Positions 39,289 to 47,688 of a stretch of DNA of 48,828 bases are shown one piece after another (position 1 is the stretch's first letter; each line of letters begins with the position of its first letter). The position numbers and the translations under genes are program-made. Source of the DNA: a bacterium. Its GTDB lineage: Bacteria; Desulfobacterota; DSWW01. The stretch lies in assembly GCA_028277985.1 (NCBI GenBank), contig JANQFG010000279.1, forward strand, positions 1 to 48,828. Reading direction: 5' to 3'. The notes under the pieces are model-generated. The model did no database searches, was not told the DNA's origin, and saw only the letters and a program-made list of their open reading frames with translations.

Positions 39289-39987
39289 ATGGGAGAGGCG
39301 AACCCAACCGCAAGGGTCAAGTTCGAGGTCGAGAGCGAGGATCTCGAGCATCTGCAGGGGTATGCAAGAGAGCTCGGTTGTGTGGATACCCGGGTGATCA
39401 AGGCGGAAGACCTGTACTACAAGGAGGGGATTCGGAGGAAATGTGAGTATCCGAATTGTGCGTCCTACGGCAACACCTTTCAGTGTCCTCCGTACACTCC
39501 GCGCAAGGATTACATGCGTCAGTGCATCCCTGACAGCTTTGAGTACGGAATCTTCGGAGTGCTCTATGCACCGGAGGATGTCGTTTCCACACCGGCCGAC
39601 GGCAATATCATGGAGTCCTTCTATAATGCGGGGCTCTGGTCCGGCAAGGTGAACAAGATCGTGGGCAAGATCGAGTCCAAGGCCCATGAGCTCGGCTATT
39701 ACAAGGCCATGGGTTTCAATTGCGGCCCCTGCACGTGTTGCGGCATGTGGACGAAGAAATGGTACGAGGACCTGATGACCGAGGGCGGTGCCGGGGTCTG
39801 CCCCGTCATACGGGGCCAGACGTGCAAGAGCCACCGCAGGGCCAGGCCGTCTGCAGAGCCGGCCGGCGTCGACATGGTCGAGTTCATTCGTGATGCGGGG
39901 CTGGCATCCGAGTACTTGATCTTCCCGGAGAACGCTTCGGACTGTGTGCCCGAATGCCCCTACTATGCATTCGTCCTGGTAGGCTGA
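39289..39987 (+). CDS. DUF2284 family Cys-rich metal-binding protein (paralogue 1)
   Basis: 232 residues. Motifs RKCEYPNCASYGNTFQCPPYTP (C-x5-C-x8-CPPYTP), MGFNCGPCTCCGMWTKK, GVCPVIRGQTCKSHRRARPSAEPAGVDM and VPECPYYAFVLVG mark the DUF2284 family, predicted to bind metal through Cys. Found in anaerobes next to corrinoid or methyltransfer genes; the activity is unknown. A paralogue with the same motif order follows 36 bases later. ATG 39289 is supported by GAGGAGGAATGAGCC. Confidence 0.82.
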   Translation: MGEANPTARVKFEVESEDLEHLQGYARELGCVDTRVIKAEDLYYKEGIRRKCEYPNCASYGNTFQCPPYTPRKDYMRQCIPDSFEYGIFGVLYAPEDVVSTPADGNIMESFYNAGLWSGKVNKIVGKIESKAHELGYYKAMGFNCGPCTCCGMWTKKWYEDLMTEGGAGVCPVIRGQTCKSHRRARPSAEPAGVDMVEFIRDAGLASEYLIFPENASDCVPECPYYAFVLVG

Positions 39988-40023
39988 AATGGGGAGCCCC
40001 CCGAGAACAAGGAGGAGAGAGCT

Positions 40024-40794
40024 ATGGCAAAGTCAAAAAGAGTCACTGTTGAAGATGCAGACAAGTATATGGACAAGCAAGGCAAGGAATTCGTTCTGAA
40101 GGCGAGAGAGGTCTTCCCGGAGAGAACGGACAGGCCCGCCGTGAAGATCAAGACCCAGGTCGAGCAGGAAGATCTGGACAAGCTCATCGATTTTGCCAAG
40201 GGGCTGGGTGCAAAGGACGGAAAGGCGATGAGCGCCAAGGATGTCGTGACCAACGAGCTCATGCGGTTGAAGTGCAGGATTCCCACCTGCTGGGGGTACC
40301 AGTCGAGCTTCTTCTGCCCTCCCGAAACCGCCACGGCGGAAGAGATGCGCGACATCATCGATGACTACGATACGGTGTTGCTCCTCAGCATTCCGCCGTC
40401 GAACGATGAATCCTATGCGGTCCGGTTCGAAGCGATGAACAAGGTGAAGGAGATCGTGGGCCGCACCGAAGTGGAATCCCAGTACACGGGCTATATCAAC
40501 TCCATGGGGTTCACGGGCGGCCCATGCTCCATCTGCGGGATCTACAGTCAGGAATGGGTGGACGCCTTCCGGTCGGGTGGCAACGCGCCCCAGTGTCCCC
40601 TGTACACGAAGGAAAGCCCCTTGTGTCTTCAGTATTACCGCTGCCGGCCGGCCGCTCAGGCTGTGGGCATTGACATGTATATGACCGCCAGGAATGCTGG
40701 ATGGGAGGAACACCTGTATCCTCCCATGCCGGTTCAGGGTGGTCGAATCGAGTGGCCCTGTTTGCCGGGGGTGTATCCGATCTTAATCGGCTAG
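40024..40794 (+). CDS. DUF2284 family Cys-rich metal-binding protein (paralogue 2)
   Basis: 256 residues. The same order of motifs: LKCRIPTCWGYQSSFFCPPETA, MGFTGGPCSICGIYSQE, CPLYTKESPLCLQYYRCRPAAQAVGIDM and a C-terminal GVYPILIG. Cys of the GPC-x-x-C site differ from paralogue 1 (GPCSICG versus GPCTCCG), so metal affinity or partner may differ. The N-terminus has a 45-residue Lys-rich extension absent from paralogue 1. Likely forms a heteromer with paralogue 1 (inference). GGAGGAGAGAGCT precedes the ATG. Confidence 0.8.
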   Translation: MAKSKRVTVEDADKYMDKQGKEFVLKAREVFPERTDRPAVKIKTQVEQEDLDKLIDFAKGLGAKDGKAMSAKDVVTNELMRLKCRIPTCWGYQSSFFCPPETATAEEMRDIIDDYDTVLLLSIPPSNDESYAVRFEAMNKVKEIVGRTEVESQYTGYINSMGFTGGPCSICGIYSQEWVDAFRSGGNAPQCPLYTKESPLCLQYYRCRPAAQAVGIDMYMTARNAGWEEHLYPPMPVQGGRIEWPCLPGVYPILIG

Positions 40795-40849
40795 CCGACA
40801 GAGGATGACGAGGCTGCCGGCCGGGGATCCTCGGGACAAGGAGATCGCT

Positions 40850-41506
40850 ATGCTGGAGAAGGACAAGGTGAAGGCGTTCTACGACGGGTTTGGCAGGAAG
40901 CAGGACAGCCAGGCCTTCTACGAGGACCCCGTGGTGGAGGAGATGGTCCGGCATGCCGATTTCGGGACCGCCGAATCGGTTGTGGAGTTCGGTTGCGGGA
41001 CCGGACGTTTTGCAGAGCGACTCCTCACCGACCACCTGTGGCCGGGTGCCCGCTACTGGGGATGCGATATCAGCGAGACCATGGTCTCATTGGCCCGGGA
41101 GCGTGTTCTGCCCTTTGGATTCCGGGCCGAGGTGGTCAGGACAGACGGCGGGACCTCCCTGCCCTTGCCCGACGGCGGGGCTGACCGTTTCGTCTCCAAC
41201 TTCGTGCTGGACATCCTTCCGGACCGGGAGATCGATCAAGTCGTAGAGGAGGCGAGACGGGTCCTGAAACAAGGCGGGCTCATCGGTCTGGTGAGTCTCA
41301 CCCAGGCGATTGGGCCTCTTTCCTCGTTGGTCATGGGGGTCTGGAACGCACTCTATTCGTTCCGACCGTCCCTGGTCGGGGGCTGCAGGCCGATCGACCT
41401 GGGGAGTCGCTTCGGCGGCCCCGGCTGGGAGATCCTGCACCAGCGCAAAATGGCCTCCTTCGGGATCCCCTCCGAAGTGGTCGTTGCGCGCAAGCGGGAC
41501 GGCTAG
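40850..41506 (+). CDS. Class I SAM-dependent methyltransferase
   Basis: 218 residues from the ATG at 40850 (AAGGAG eight bases upstream); a longer frame from 40805 is possible. SAM-binding motif VVEFGCGTGRFAERLL, then WGCDISETMVSLARERV, VRTDGGTSLPLPDGGADRFVSNFVLDIL and EEARRVLKQGGLIGLVSLT: a UbiE/MenG-like small-molecule methylase. The last gene of the TetR/DUF2284 operon. Its C-terminal codons CGG GAC GGC TAG lie in the inverted repeat at 41494-41520, and its stop is the left CTAG of the MITE-like element. Substrate unknown. Confidence 0.85.
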   Translation: MLEKDKVKAFYDGFGRKQDSQAFYEDPVVEEMVRHADFGTAESVVEFGCGTGRFAERLLTDHLWPGARYWGCDISETMVSLARERVLPFGFRAEVVRTDGGTSLPLPDGGADRFVSNFVLDILPDREIDQVVEEARRVLKQGGLIGLVSLTQAIGPLSSLVMGVWNALYSFRPSLVGGCRPIDLGSRFGGPGWEILHQRKMASFGIPSEVVVARKRDG

Positions 41507-41708
41507 TGTCTTGTCCCAGAGATAGAATTACACGGGATTGCCCTGTAATTGGGGACAGCCACCGATTTCCCCGACCCGAATCGAGCGTTGGCGCAGCAGG
41601 GAAATCGGTGGCTGTCCCCAATTACGCCCCCGCGACGAACTACACCCCAGTGTGGCTGCCGAAGATTCGTGGCACACTGATTCTGGGACAAGACACTAGC
41701 CGTCCCGC
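41494..41708. mobile_element. 189-bp MITE-like element with CTAG duplication, inserted between convergent stop codons
   Basis: Outer inverted repeat: 41494-41520 and 41682-41708 are perfectly complementary over 27 bp. The likely element is 41507-41695: terminal repeats TGTCTTGTCCCAGA and TCTGGGACAAGACA (14 bp), flanked on both sides by CTAG (41503-41506 and 41696-41699). Removing it leaves GCGGGACGG-CTAG-CCGTCCCGC, a perfect palindrome in which both genes' TAG stops overlap. No transposase frame inside. Because CTAG is itself a palindrome the boundary is ambiguous: an 18-bp terminal repeat without duplication is equally possible. Confidence 0.8.
41546..41624. repeat. Nested REP-like palindrome inside the MITE, 26-bp arms
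   Basis: TAATTGGGGACAGCCACCGA begins the left arm (41546-41571); the right arm is 41599-41624, with a 27-nt loop. It resembles the GGGGAC palindrome at 25009. A smaller AATTACA/TGTAATT hairpin lies at 41526-41550. Confidence 0.88.
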
Positions 41709-42847
41709 ATAATGTCCTTGTGGGTGAGCTCCGGAGCCGCCTTCTCCTGCTCGTAGACCAGCACGCCCAGCTTCTCATAGTGGCGGCGTATGCGGTCGCT
41801 CAGCAGGCCGATCCGCTTCAGGTTCGGGATGATGCGCTTGAACATGCTCGCCCTGAAGTAGGCCATCATCTCCGACTCCAGAACCGCCTTGTTCCACTCC
41901 GAGCGCTTCATCCGGTGGGCAAAGAACTCGTCGTAGAGCTCGTGGGCAATGAATCGGTTCCGAAGCATCAGCGAGACCTCGAAGGCCCAGTCCTCCCTTT
42001 CAGCCCTCTCCTTCTCACTGATCCCGTTCTTGTAGAACTTCTCCAGGGCCAGCACGCCATAGTGAACATGCCGGGCCTCGTCCCGGATCACGTAATCGAG
42101 GATCTGCTTGAGGAGCGGCTCTTTGAGCACCTCGTGGAAGGTGCGGAACGCTCCGAGGGCCAGGCCTTCCACCATGATCTGCATACCCAGGAACTTGAAA
42201 TCCCAACGGGAGTCCCCCATCAGGGCGTCGAGCACCACGTACAGGTTGTCGTTGATCTCGTAGACCTTCTCGAGTTTCTGGCTCAGATAGGTATGGAACG
42301 CCTCGAGGTGGCGGGCTTCGTCGACCACTTGGGTGCCTCCGAAGAGCTTGCCGTCCACCCAGGGAACCGCCGTAGTAACCTGGGCCGTGGCAAACAAGGC
42401 CCCCTGTTCGCCGTGGAGAAACTGGCTGAAGATCCAGCTCAGGAAGGCGTGGCGAAAGGCCGCCTTCTCCTTTTCGGACATGGTCTTCCACGTGTCCATG
42501 GACCCGGCCGGGATGATTTCGTCCGGTACGATGGGCCGCTTCTCGTCCAGCGGGTCCACTTCGATCGACCAGTCCACGTCCTTGGACGCATTCCACTGAC
42601 TGGTCTTTGCCATCTCGTAGAGCTGCTGCATCTTCGGGATCCGGCCCCGCTCGTATGTCCAGTCAAAGATCGTCTTGTAGCCGACGGGAAGAACGGTCTC
42701 CGACTCGTTCTTGCCCTTTTGCAGGATCAGCCCTCGATAGCTGGGGCCGAGCAGGGATGAAAGGACCCGGACGTTGCCGCTGGCCGTTGCTTCGGGCAGT
42801 AGGGTTGCCGCATTCACCGCGTTCTTCGCGAGCTGGGACACCTTCAT
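41696..42847 (-). CDS. Diiron ferritin-like / R2-like oxidoreductase
   Basis: 383 residues. Four helices carry the diiron ligands in pairs: FLHGEQGALFATAQV, VDEARHLEAFHTYLSQ, MVEGLALGAFRTFHEV and IRDEARHVHYGVLALEKFYKN. The two DEARHxxxxH sites and the E-x6 pattern are those of RNR-R2-like, ferritin-fold monooxygenase or aldehyde-deformylating families. It has a helical extension before and after the bundle. CCAAGGAGG lies before the ATG at 42847. Its last codons CGG GAC GGC TAG are the mirror image of the methyltransferase's. Reaction unknown; an O2-using or peroxide-dependent hydroxylation or desaturation is possible, which is notable in an anaerobe-looking genome. Confidence 0.82.
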   Translation of the reverse strand: MKVSQLAKNAVNAATLLPEATASGNVRVLSSLLGPSYRGLILQKGKNESETVLPVGYKTIFDWTYERGRIPKMQQLYEMAKTSQWNASKDVDWSIEVDPLDEKRPIVPDEIIPAGSMDTWKTMSEKEKAAFRHAFLSWIFSQFLHGEQGALFATAQVTTAVPWVDGKLFGGTQVVDEARHLEAFHTYLSQKLEKVYEINDNLYVVLDALMGDSRWDFKFLGMQIMVEGLALGAFRTFHEVLKEPLLKQILDYVIRDEARHVHYGVLALEKFYKNGISEKERAEREDWAFEVSLMLRNRFIAHELYDEFFAHRMKRSEWNKAVLESEMMAYFRASMFKRIIPNLKRIGLLSDRIRRHYEKLGVLVYEQEKAAPELTHKDIMRDG

Positions 42848-42965
42848 TCTCGGGCCTCCTTGGCGGAGATGAATGGATGACTAAATGACCAACAAACAAT
42901 AGGAAAGACTATTTGTCGAAAGGAAATACATATGGAAGAGAGATGCCCGCATTCGCGTCGAACCC

Positions 42966-44216
42966 TTAGATGCTCGGTGGAGGCAGGAGGTTTTCCGGTG
43001 GAGACGGAAACGGCGGCCCTTGCGGTCCGTGAAACGGTATCTCATTGAAGGAGAAATCCATCCGTTCTCCGAGGATGCGCTCGTAGAGACCCTCCAACCC
43101 AAGGGAGCGCTCCATCTTCTCGATTTTTCCCGGATCGGGCCTCAAGTCCGGATGCTTCGGTACGAACAGGGAGCAACAGTCCTGAAAAGGCCGGATCGAG
43201 ATCGGATAGGTCCCGATCTGCTTTGCGGTCCTGACGATTTCCGTCTTGTCCAGACCGATGCAGGGCTGCAAGACCGGCAGATCCGTGACTCCATGGATAC
43301 AGAACATGTTCTCCACGGTCTGGCTTGCCACCTGCCCCAGGCACTCGCCGGTTGCCAGGGCCTGGATGCCGAGCTTTCTTGCGACCCTGTCTGCGAGGCG
43401 GAACATGCTCCTCCTGTACAGGACCACCGCCTCGATCTCCGGCGCCTCGGCGATGATCGTTTCCTGAACCTCTGTGAACTTCACTACATGGAGCTTTGTC
43501 TCACCCTGATACGTCGAGAGTGTACGGCTGATGTCCATCACCTTTTCCAGGCTCTTTTCAGAGGTATAGGGTGGCGCGTGAAAATAGAGACAATCCACGG
43601 GAGAGCCGCGCTTCAGGGTCAGGTAGCCGGCCACGGGCGAGTCGATTCCACCTGACAAGAGGAGCAGGACCCTGCCATTCGAGCCAACCGGCAGACCGCC
43701 GATGCCGGGCAGGGTCTCGTCGAAGAGCCAGGCTTCGTGCCGCCGCACCTCGATACCTAGACAGTATTCGTACCCTTCGAGCCGAAACTCGAGTGACGTT
43801 TCTCTTTCGACCGCCGACCCCACGACCCGGTTCAACTCCTGAGAGTTGAACGGAAAGTCCTTGTTCTGTCGCCTGGCCTCGACCCGAAAAGTCCTCTTTC
43901 CCCTGAACCGTGCCCCACCCGCCATGAAGACGGCGGTACGCTCGATCGCCTCGACATCCTTTGGGACGATCATGCAGGGACTGACGGATACGATGCCGGG
44001 GACTCGCCGGAGGGCCTGGATTACGGAATCCGGATCTCGGAGAGGACCGGCCTGCGCGCCTCGAACCAGGAACCTTCCGTAGGGCTCCCGGATGAACGTC
44101 TCTTCCAGTGATCTGAGCGACGCCCTGATGTTCCTGCCCAGGACCTTGAGAAAGGCCTTTCTCCGGCCTTGCTTCAGGAAGACCTCACCGTACCGGATGA
44201 TGATTGCATCCACCAT
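42966..44216 (-). CDS. thiI: tRNA 4-thiouridine / thiazole synthesis protein ThiI
   Basis: 416 residues. Ferredoxin-like/THUMP N-terminus (MVDAIIIRYGEVFLKQGRRKAFLKVLGRNIRASL; IEVRRHEAWLFDETLPGIGGLPVGSNG). PP-loop RVLLLLSGGIDSPVAGYLTLKRG (residues 182-203), then VDCLYFHAPPYTSEKSLEKVMDI, YRRSMFRLADRVARKLGIQALATGECLGQVASQTVENM and DKTEIVRTAKQIGTYPISIRPFQDCCSLFVPKHPDLRPD. There is no C-terminal rhodanese domain, so sulfur relay to tRNA must use another carrier, as in the shorter ThiI proteins. Confidence 0.95.
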   Translation of the reverse strand: MVDAIIIRYGEVFLKQGRRKAFLKVLGRNIRASLRSLEETFIREPYGRFLVRGAQAGPLRDPDSVIQALRRVPGIVSVSPCMIVPKDVEAIERTAVFMAGGARFRGKRTFRVEARRQNKDFPFNSQELNRVVGSAVERETSLEFRLEGYEYCLGIEVRRHEAWLFDETLPGIGGLPVGSNGRVLLLLSGGIDSPVAGYLTLKRGSPVDCLYFHAPPYTSEKSLEKVMDISRTLSTYQGETKLHVVKFTEVQETIIAEAPEIEAVVLYRRSMFRLADRVARKLGIQALATGECLGQVASQTVENMFCIHGVTDLPVLQPCIGLDKTEIVRTAKQIGTYPISIRPFQDCCSLFVPKHPDLRPDPGKIEKMERSLGLEGLYERILGERMDFSFNEIPFHGPQGPPFPSPPENLLPPPSI

Positions 44217-44338
44217 GCGGACCCCTCCCCATACAGTGGTGCATACTATTGAGATGCTCAGAGGGGACCGCGGGAGTCGTGTCGCGTCGGCCTTTTTGCC
44301 GGGTGGAGGCCGGCATGCGGCAGGATCCCGGGGTGGCG

Positions 44339-44710
44339 CTATTTCCTGAAGAAGTCGGGGTCGACCTGCTTGAGCGCCCTGCTGCCGGCGGTGTAGTCAA
44401 AAAAGATGTTGAGAACCGGATACATCCAGAGGAGGTGAAACTTGCTGTAGTCCAGGAAGATGACAGCCGCAGCCGCGATGAGCATGGAAGTGACCACAAA
44501 AGGCTGGGATGCAGCAGCCACGATCTCGCCCGTGCTGAAAGCTCCGCCCTCCTTCATGGATTTGCGGAGTTGAAGGCTCCGGAACAAGGAGAACAGGTTC
44601 CAAAGGGTGAGACACCCCCAAGCAAACCAGGATGCAACGCTTTGGGATACATAAAAGAAGAGCAGCCCCGACAGCATGGCGATCGGAACCGTGATGATGA
44701 CCGCGCCCAT
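44339..44710 (-). CDS. Small multi-spanning membrane protein, unknown
   Basis: 123 residues from the ATG at 44710 (AAAGGGG ten bases upstream). Three to four hydrophobic segments: VIITVPIAMLSGLLFFYVS, WFAWGCLTLWNLFSLF, AASQPFVVTSMLIAAAAVIFLDY, LLWMYPVLNIFFDYTAG. Ends DPDFFRK. No family recognised. Same strand as thiI, 122 bases apart. Confidence 0.65.
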   Translation of the reverse strand: MGAVIITVPIAMLSGLLFFYVSQSVASWFAWGCLTLWNLFSLFRSLQLRKSMKEGGAFSTGEIVAAASQPFVVTSMLIAAAAVIFLDYSKFHLLWMYPVLNIFFDYTAGSRALKQVDPDFFRK

Positions 44711-45120
44711 GAAAGCAGCCCCTTTGCGGCAAGTTTCAGCGCGAACGCACAGGAGGATTCTATTTGCGCGGGGGTGCGCCGTCAATTCACTCGAATCTGC
44801 AGGTTCCTCGATGCGGACGACGCGCCGACTCTTGGGGTAATGATCTGAATGTCAGGCTGATCCGCCTGAAGGAGGAGCCCTTTTCTTATGGTTAGAACAA
44901 TTTGGCGTTTTCACGGATCGGCCCAGACTTGCCTTGTTTTCGTTGCCTTTCTTCGCTCATACTGCAGGTTTTTCTCGACCAACAACCTGTTTCAGCCTTG
45001 CTTTCCTGACAGCAGTTTGCCATTTCCCAAACCGTGGTGTAATTAGTTGAACATAGGGTATCAAGGTTCCGGGGCCTGTCTGTGTCGAACTCGACCGTGG
45101 ACTCAAGTTAGGAATTCGAA
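44711..45120. other. Gene-poor region upstream of the hybrid histidine kinase
   Basis: About 410 bases without a convincing gene. A 6-bp hairpin TCAGGC/GCCTGA lies at 44852-44869 without a following T-run. A possible 52-codon frame starts at 44888 (described separately). The kinase start at 45121 is preceded only by TTAGGAATTCGAA. Confidence 0.5.
44888..45046 (+). CDS. Possible small ORF with strong ribosome site
   Basis: 52 codons starting MVRTIWRFHGSAQTC, ten bases after AGGAGGAG. Cys- and Phe-rich, no recognised family, and not supported by any neighbour. Could be a leader peptide or chance. Confidence 0.25.
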   Translation: MVRTIWRFHGSAQTCLVFVAFLRSYCRFFSTNNLFQPCFPDSSLPFPKPWCN

Positions 45121-47442
45121 ATGCCTTCCTTCTGCCCCATCTCAGGGGCCAGGGTCTTTACGAAACCGGAGTGGATCAACCGCAGAGTGAGCGATTCGTT
45201 CACCCTGAACTTCTGGATCATCAACGGTTCGATTCTCTACTCCCTGCCGAAAGGGCGTATGGATGTCGATGGTGCTCAGGGCGCCATTACTCTTCGAAGT
45301 GAGATCGTCGATTTCCTGTCGCAAAGGAGCGTCGAATACGTACAGCTCGATGACTACGCATACGTGACCGGTTCCACCTCCGCGGCGAGAAGATATCTGA
45401 TCACCCGGATGAAAGAAATCGAGCTTCCTCAATCGTTCGTCTTCTGCAATCTGTCGCAGAGAGCTTCCATCGCCTTGAAGTTTTTCAAACGTTTCAACAC
45501 GACTATCAAAGACACGTATGTAGTCGACCACTACAGGGACGCGGTCGAGCTGGCTCTGAAGCTGAGCGGCCGGGATAGACCGATTGCTGATGCCGCTCCC
45601 ATCGACTTGAGCGGTTGGATCGATCCTGCGGAGCGTTCGCTCATACCGGTCGACCTGCTCTTCGACGAAGCCTGGACCATCCGAACGCCGGGATTCTCAA
45701 ATCACGCGCTGGTGATCGATCAGTCGATTCTACACTCGACCTCCGAAGGATCCTTAGAGCCGAAACATGTGCCGCTCATAGACAAATTTCGGGAATCGTG
45801 CAGATCGGCGATGGACGAGGGGTCCTCGATTGATTATATCGTTGTCGACAACAGCAGGCTCAAAGGCGGAAACCGTGTGGCGCGCATCGACTACATGAAA
45901 TCTCTGGCGAACTGGCATCAGCGCCATCCCTTCAGGATGTATCTCGGCTACGGAACCAACACGTTCATGAAGACGGCCTTGCAGCTGGCAAGACCCCTGA
46001 TGCCCTTCAAGGTCAAAATTGCGAAGGATTTGAGGCATGCATTTCAATTGATCCGCGAAGACAGGATGGGGACTGTCACAAAAGAGGCGAAGAGTCGCGA
46101 AAAAGAGAAGGCCGCGGTCGTGCATCAACAAGATATTGACAGGATCTTGGCCTTCATCGCAGGCATAAAGTGGGAGGAGGAGGGGATCAACGAGAGCCTT
46201 GATATCGGCAGCGACCATCCGCTCTACTATCTGTATCAATCCATCCGCCTGGTCAAAGAAGAACTGGATGAGCTTTTCGATGAGCGCAAGCGATTCGAGG
46301 CGCAGCTACACCAGGCCCGAAAGATGGAATCCATCGGTACGATCGCAGGTGGTATCGCTCATGATTTCAACAACATTCTCCACTTGATCCTGGGAAACAC
46401 AGAGCTGGCCCTCGAGGATATCCGGGAAGGGGAGCGGGCTCGTTCTTTCCTGGAACATATACGAGGCGCCGCCCTGAGAGCCGAAGGCGTCGTGAAGCAG
46501 CTGCTGGATTTCAGCCGCAAGACCGAACAAGACTTCAAGCCGCTGGACGCTGTCCCCGTCATCAAGGACGTTCTCGGACTATTGCGAGCCACGATCCCTG
46601 CCACCATAGAAATACGGGAGCATCTTCCGGATTCCGGCATAACGATTTCCAGCGATCCGACTCAGATCAACCAGGTCTTGATGAATCTCTTTTCCAATGC
46701 TTCCCAGGCCATGGAAAAGACGGGTGGAATTCTTGAGATCCGTGTTGGCCAAGAACGGGTCACCGATGAGGCTGCCGCGAACCATCCTGACCTGACGTCG
46801 GGCGAATATCTGAGAATAGCCGTGAGAGATACGGGTCCGGGTATAAAGCCCGAATACATGGACCGAATCTTTGAGCCCTATTTCACGACCAAAGAGGTCG
46901 GGAAGGGTTCAGGTATGGGCCTGGCCGTTGTTCTCGGTATCGTCAGGAAGCATGGAGGGGCCATCGTCGCCGACAGCCGACCGGGCATGGGCACGATCTT
47001 CTCCCTGTTCTTTCCTGTGGTGGACGGAGGACCGGCACTCGCGGCGGAAGCGTCAGACGACCGGCCCATCGGCAACGAATCGATTCTCTTTGTCGAGGAT
47101 GAAGAAGCGATTGCGGATATGATGCAGACCTTGTTGGAGAGGCTCGGCTACAAGGTTGAGACTTGGACGAGCCCGACAGAGGCTCTGGAAAGCTTCCGGT
47201 CCGAATCCGATCGCTTTGACCTGGTGATTACCGACATGACCATGCCGAAGATGACCGGTGTAGACCTGTCAGAGAGCCTGAAGTCTGTCCGCCCCGACAT
47301 TCCGATCATCATCTGTACCGGTTTCAGCACCTTGATCGACGAAGAGAAAGCAAAAGAGCTGGGGATCGCCGCCTTCGTCATGAAACCCATCGTTATGAAG
47401 GAGATGGCGAAAACGATTCGGAACGTGCTGGACAGGGGATGA
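45121..47442 (+). CDS. Hybrid sensor histidine kinase with receiver and duplicated N-terminal domain
   Basis: 773 residues, no membrane segment, so cytoplasmic. Residues about 35-150 and 195-320 look like two diverged copies of one domain (first: VEYVQLDDYAYVTGSTSAARRYLIT, FVFCNLSQRASIALKFFKRF, DHYRDAVELAL; second: IDYIVVDNSRLKGGNRVARIDYMKS, MYLGYGTNTFMKTALQLARP, KDLRHAFQLI). A coiled linker (VKEELDELFDERKRFEAQLHQARKM) leads to HisKA with His414 in GGIAHDFNNILHLILGN, then HATPase_c (NQVLMNLFSNASQAM, VRDTGPGIKPEYMDRIFEPYFTTK, GSGMGLAVVLGIV) and a receiver (SILFVEDEEA, Asp705 in VITDMTMPKM, ICTGF, Lys in FVMKPI). So phosphate would go to its own Asp and then a separate effector. Confidence 0.9.
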   Translation: MPSFCPISGARVFTKPEWINRRVSDSFTLNFWIINGSILYSLPKGRMDVDGAQGAITLRSEIVDFLSQRSVEYVQLDDYAYVTGSTSAARRYLITRMKEIELPQSFVFCNLSQRASIALKFFKRFNTTIKDTYVVDHYRDAVELALKLSGRDRPIADAAPIDLSGWIDPAERSLIPVDLLFDEAWTIRTPGFSNHALVIDQSILHSTSEGSLEPKHVPLIDKFRESCRSAMDEGSSIDYIVVDNSRLKGGNRVARIDYMKSLANWHQRHPFRMYLGYGTNTFMKTALQLARPLMPFKVKIAKDLRHAFQLIREDRMGTVTKEAKSREKEKAAVVHQQDIDRILAFIAGIKWEEEGINESLDIGSDHPLYYLYQSIRLVKEELDELFDERKRFEAQLHQARKMESIGTIAGGIAHDFNNILHLILGNTELALEDIREGERARSFLEHIRGAALRAEGVVKQLLDFSRKTEQDFKPLDAVPVIKDVLGLLRATIPATIEIREHLPDSGITISSDPTQINQVLMNLFSNASQAMEKTGGILEIRVGQERVTDEAAANHPDLTSGEYLRIAVRDTGPGIKPEYMDRIFEPYFTTKEVGKGSGMGLAVVLGIVRKHGGAIVADSRPGMGTIFSLFFPVVDGGPALAAEASDDRPIGNESILFVEDEEAIADMMQTLLERLGYKVETWTSPTEALESFRSESDRFDLVITDMTMPKMTGVDLSESLKSVRPDIPIIICTGFSTLIDEEKAKELGIAAFVMKPIVMKEMAKTIRNVLDRG

Positions 47443-47452
47443 ATCGGTGAGA

Positions 47453-47545
<93 letters not shown>

Positions 47546-47586
47546 GCACGAATCGTCTGCTGTGTCCGTAAGTTTCCCTCCATTTA

Positions 47587-47615
47587 TATGTATAAGAATG
47601 TGCCGGCATGTGCAA
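47587..47615 (-). promoter_or_regulatory. Candidate promoter of tRNA-Ser(CGA)
   Basis: TTGCAC (47615-47610), 17-base spacer, TACATA (47592-47587) on the minus strand, about 40 bases before the mature 5' end. Confidence 0.5.
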
Positions 47616-47688
47616 GAGGAGTCGTCACCCGGGACGGCACATGGACCACCGGCTCGGAGGGAGATGGGGGCCTTTGCCCTTTCTCCTT

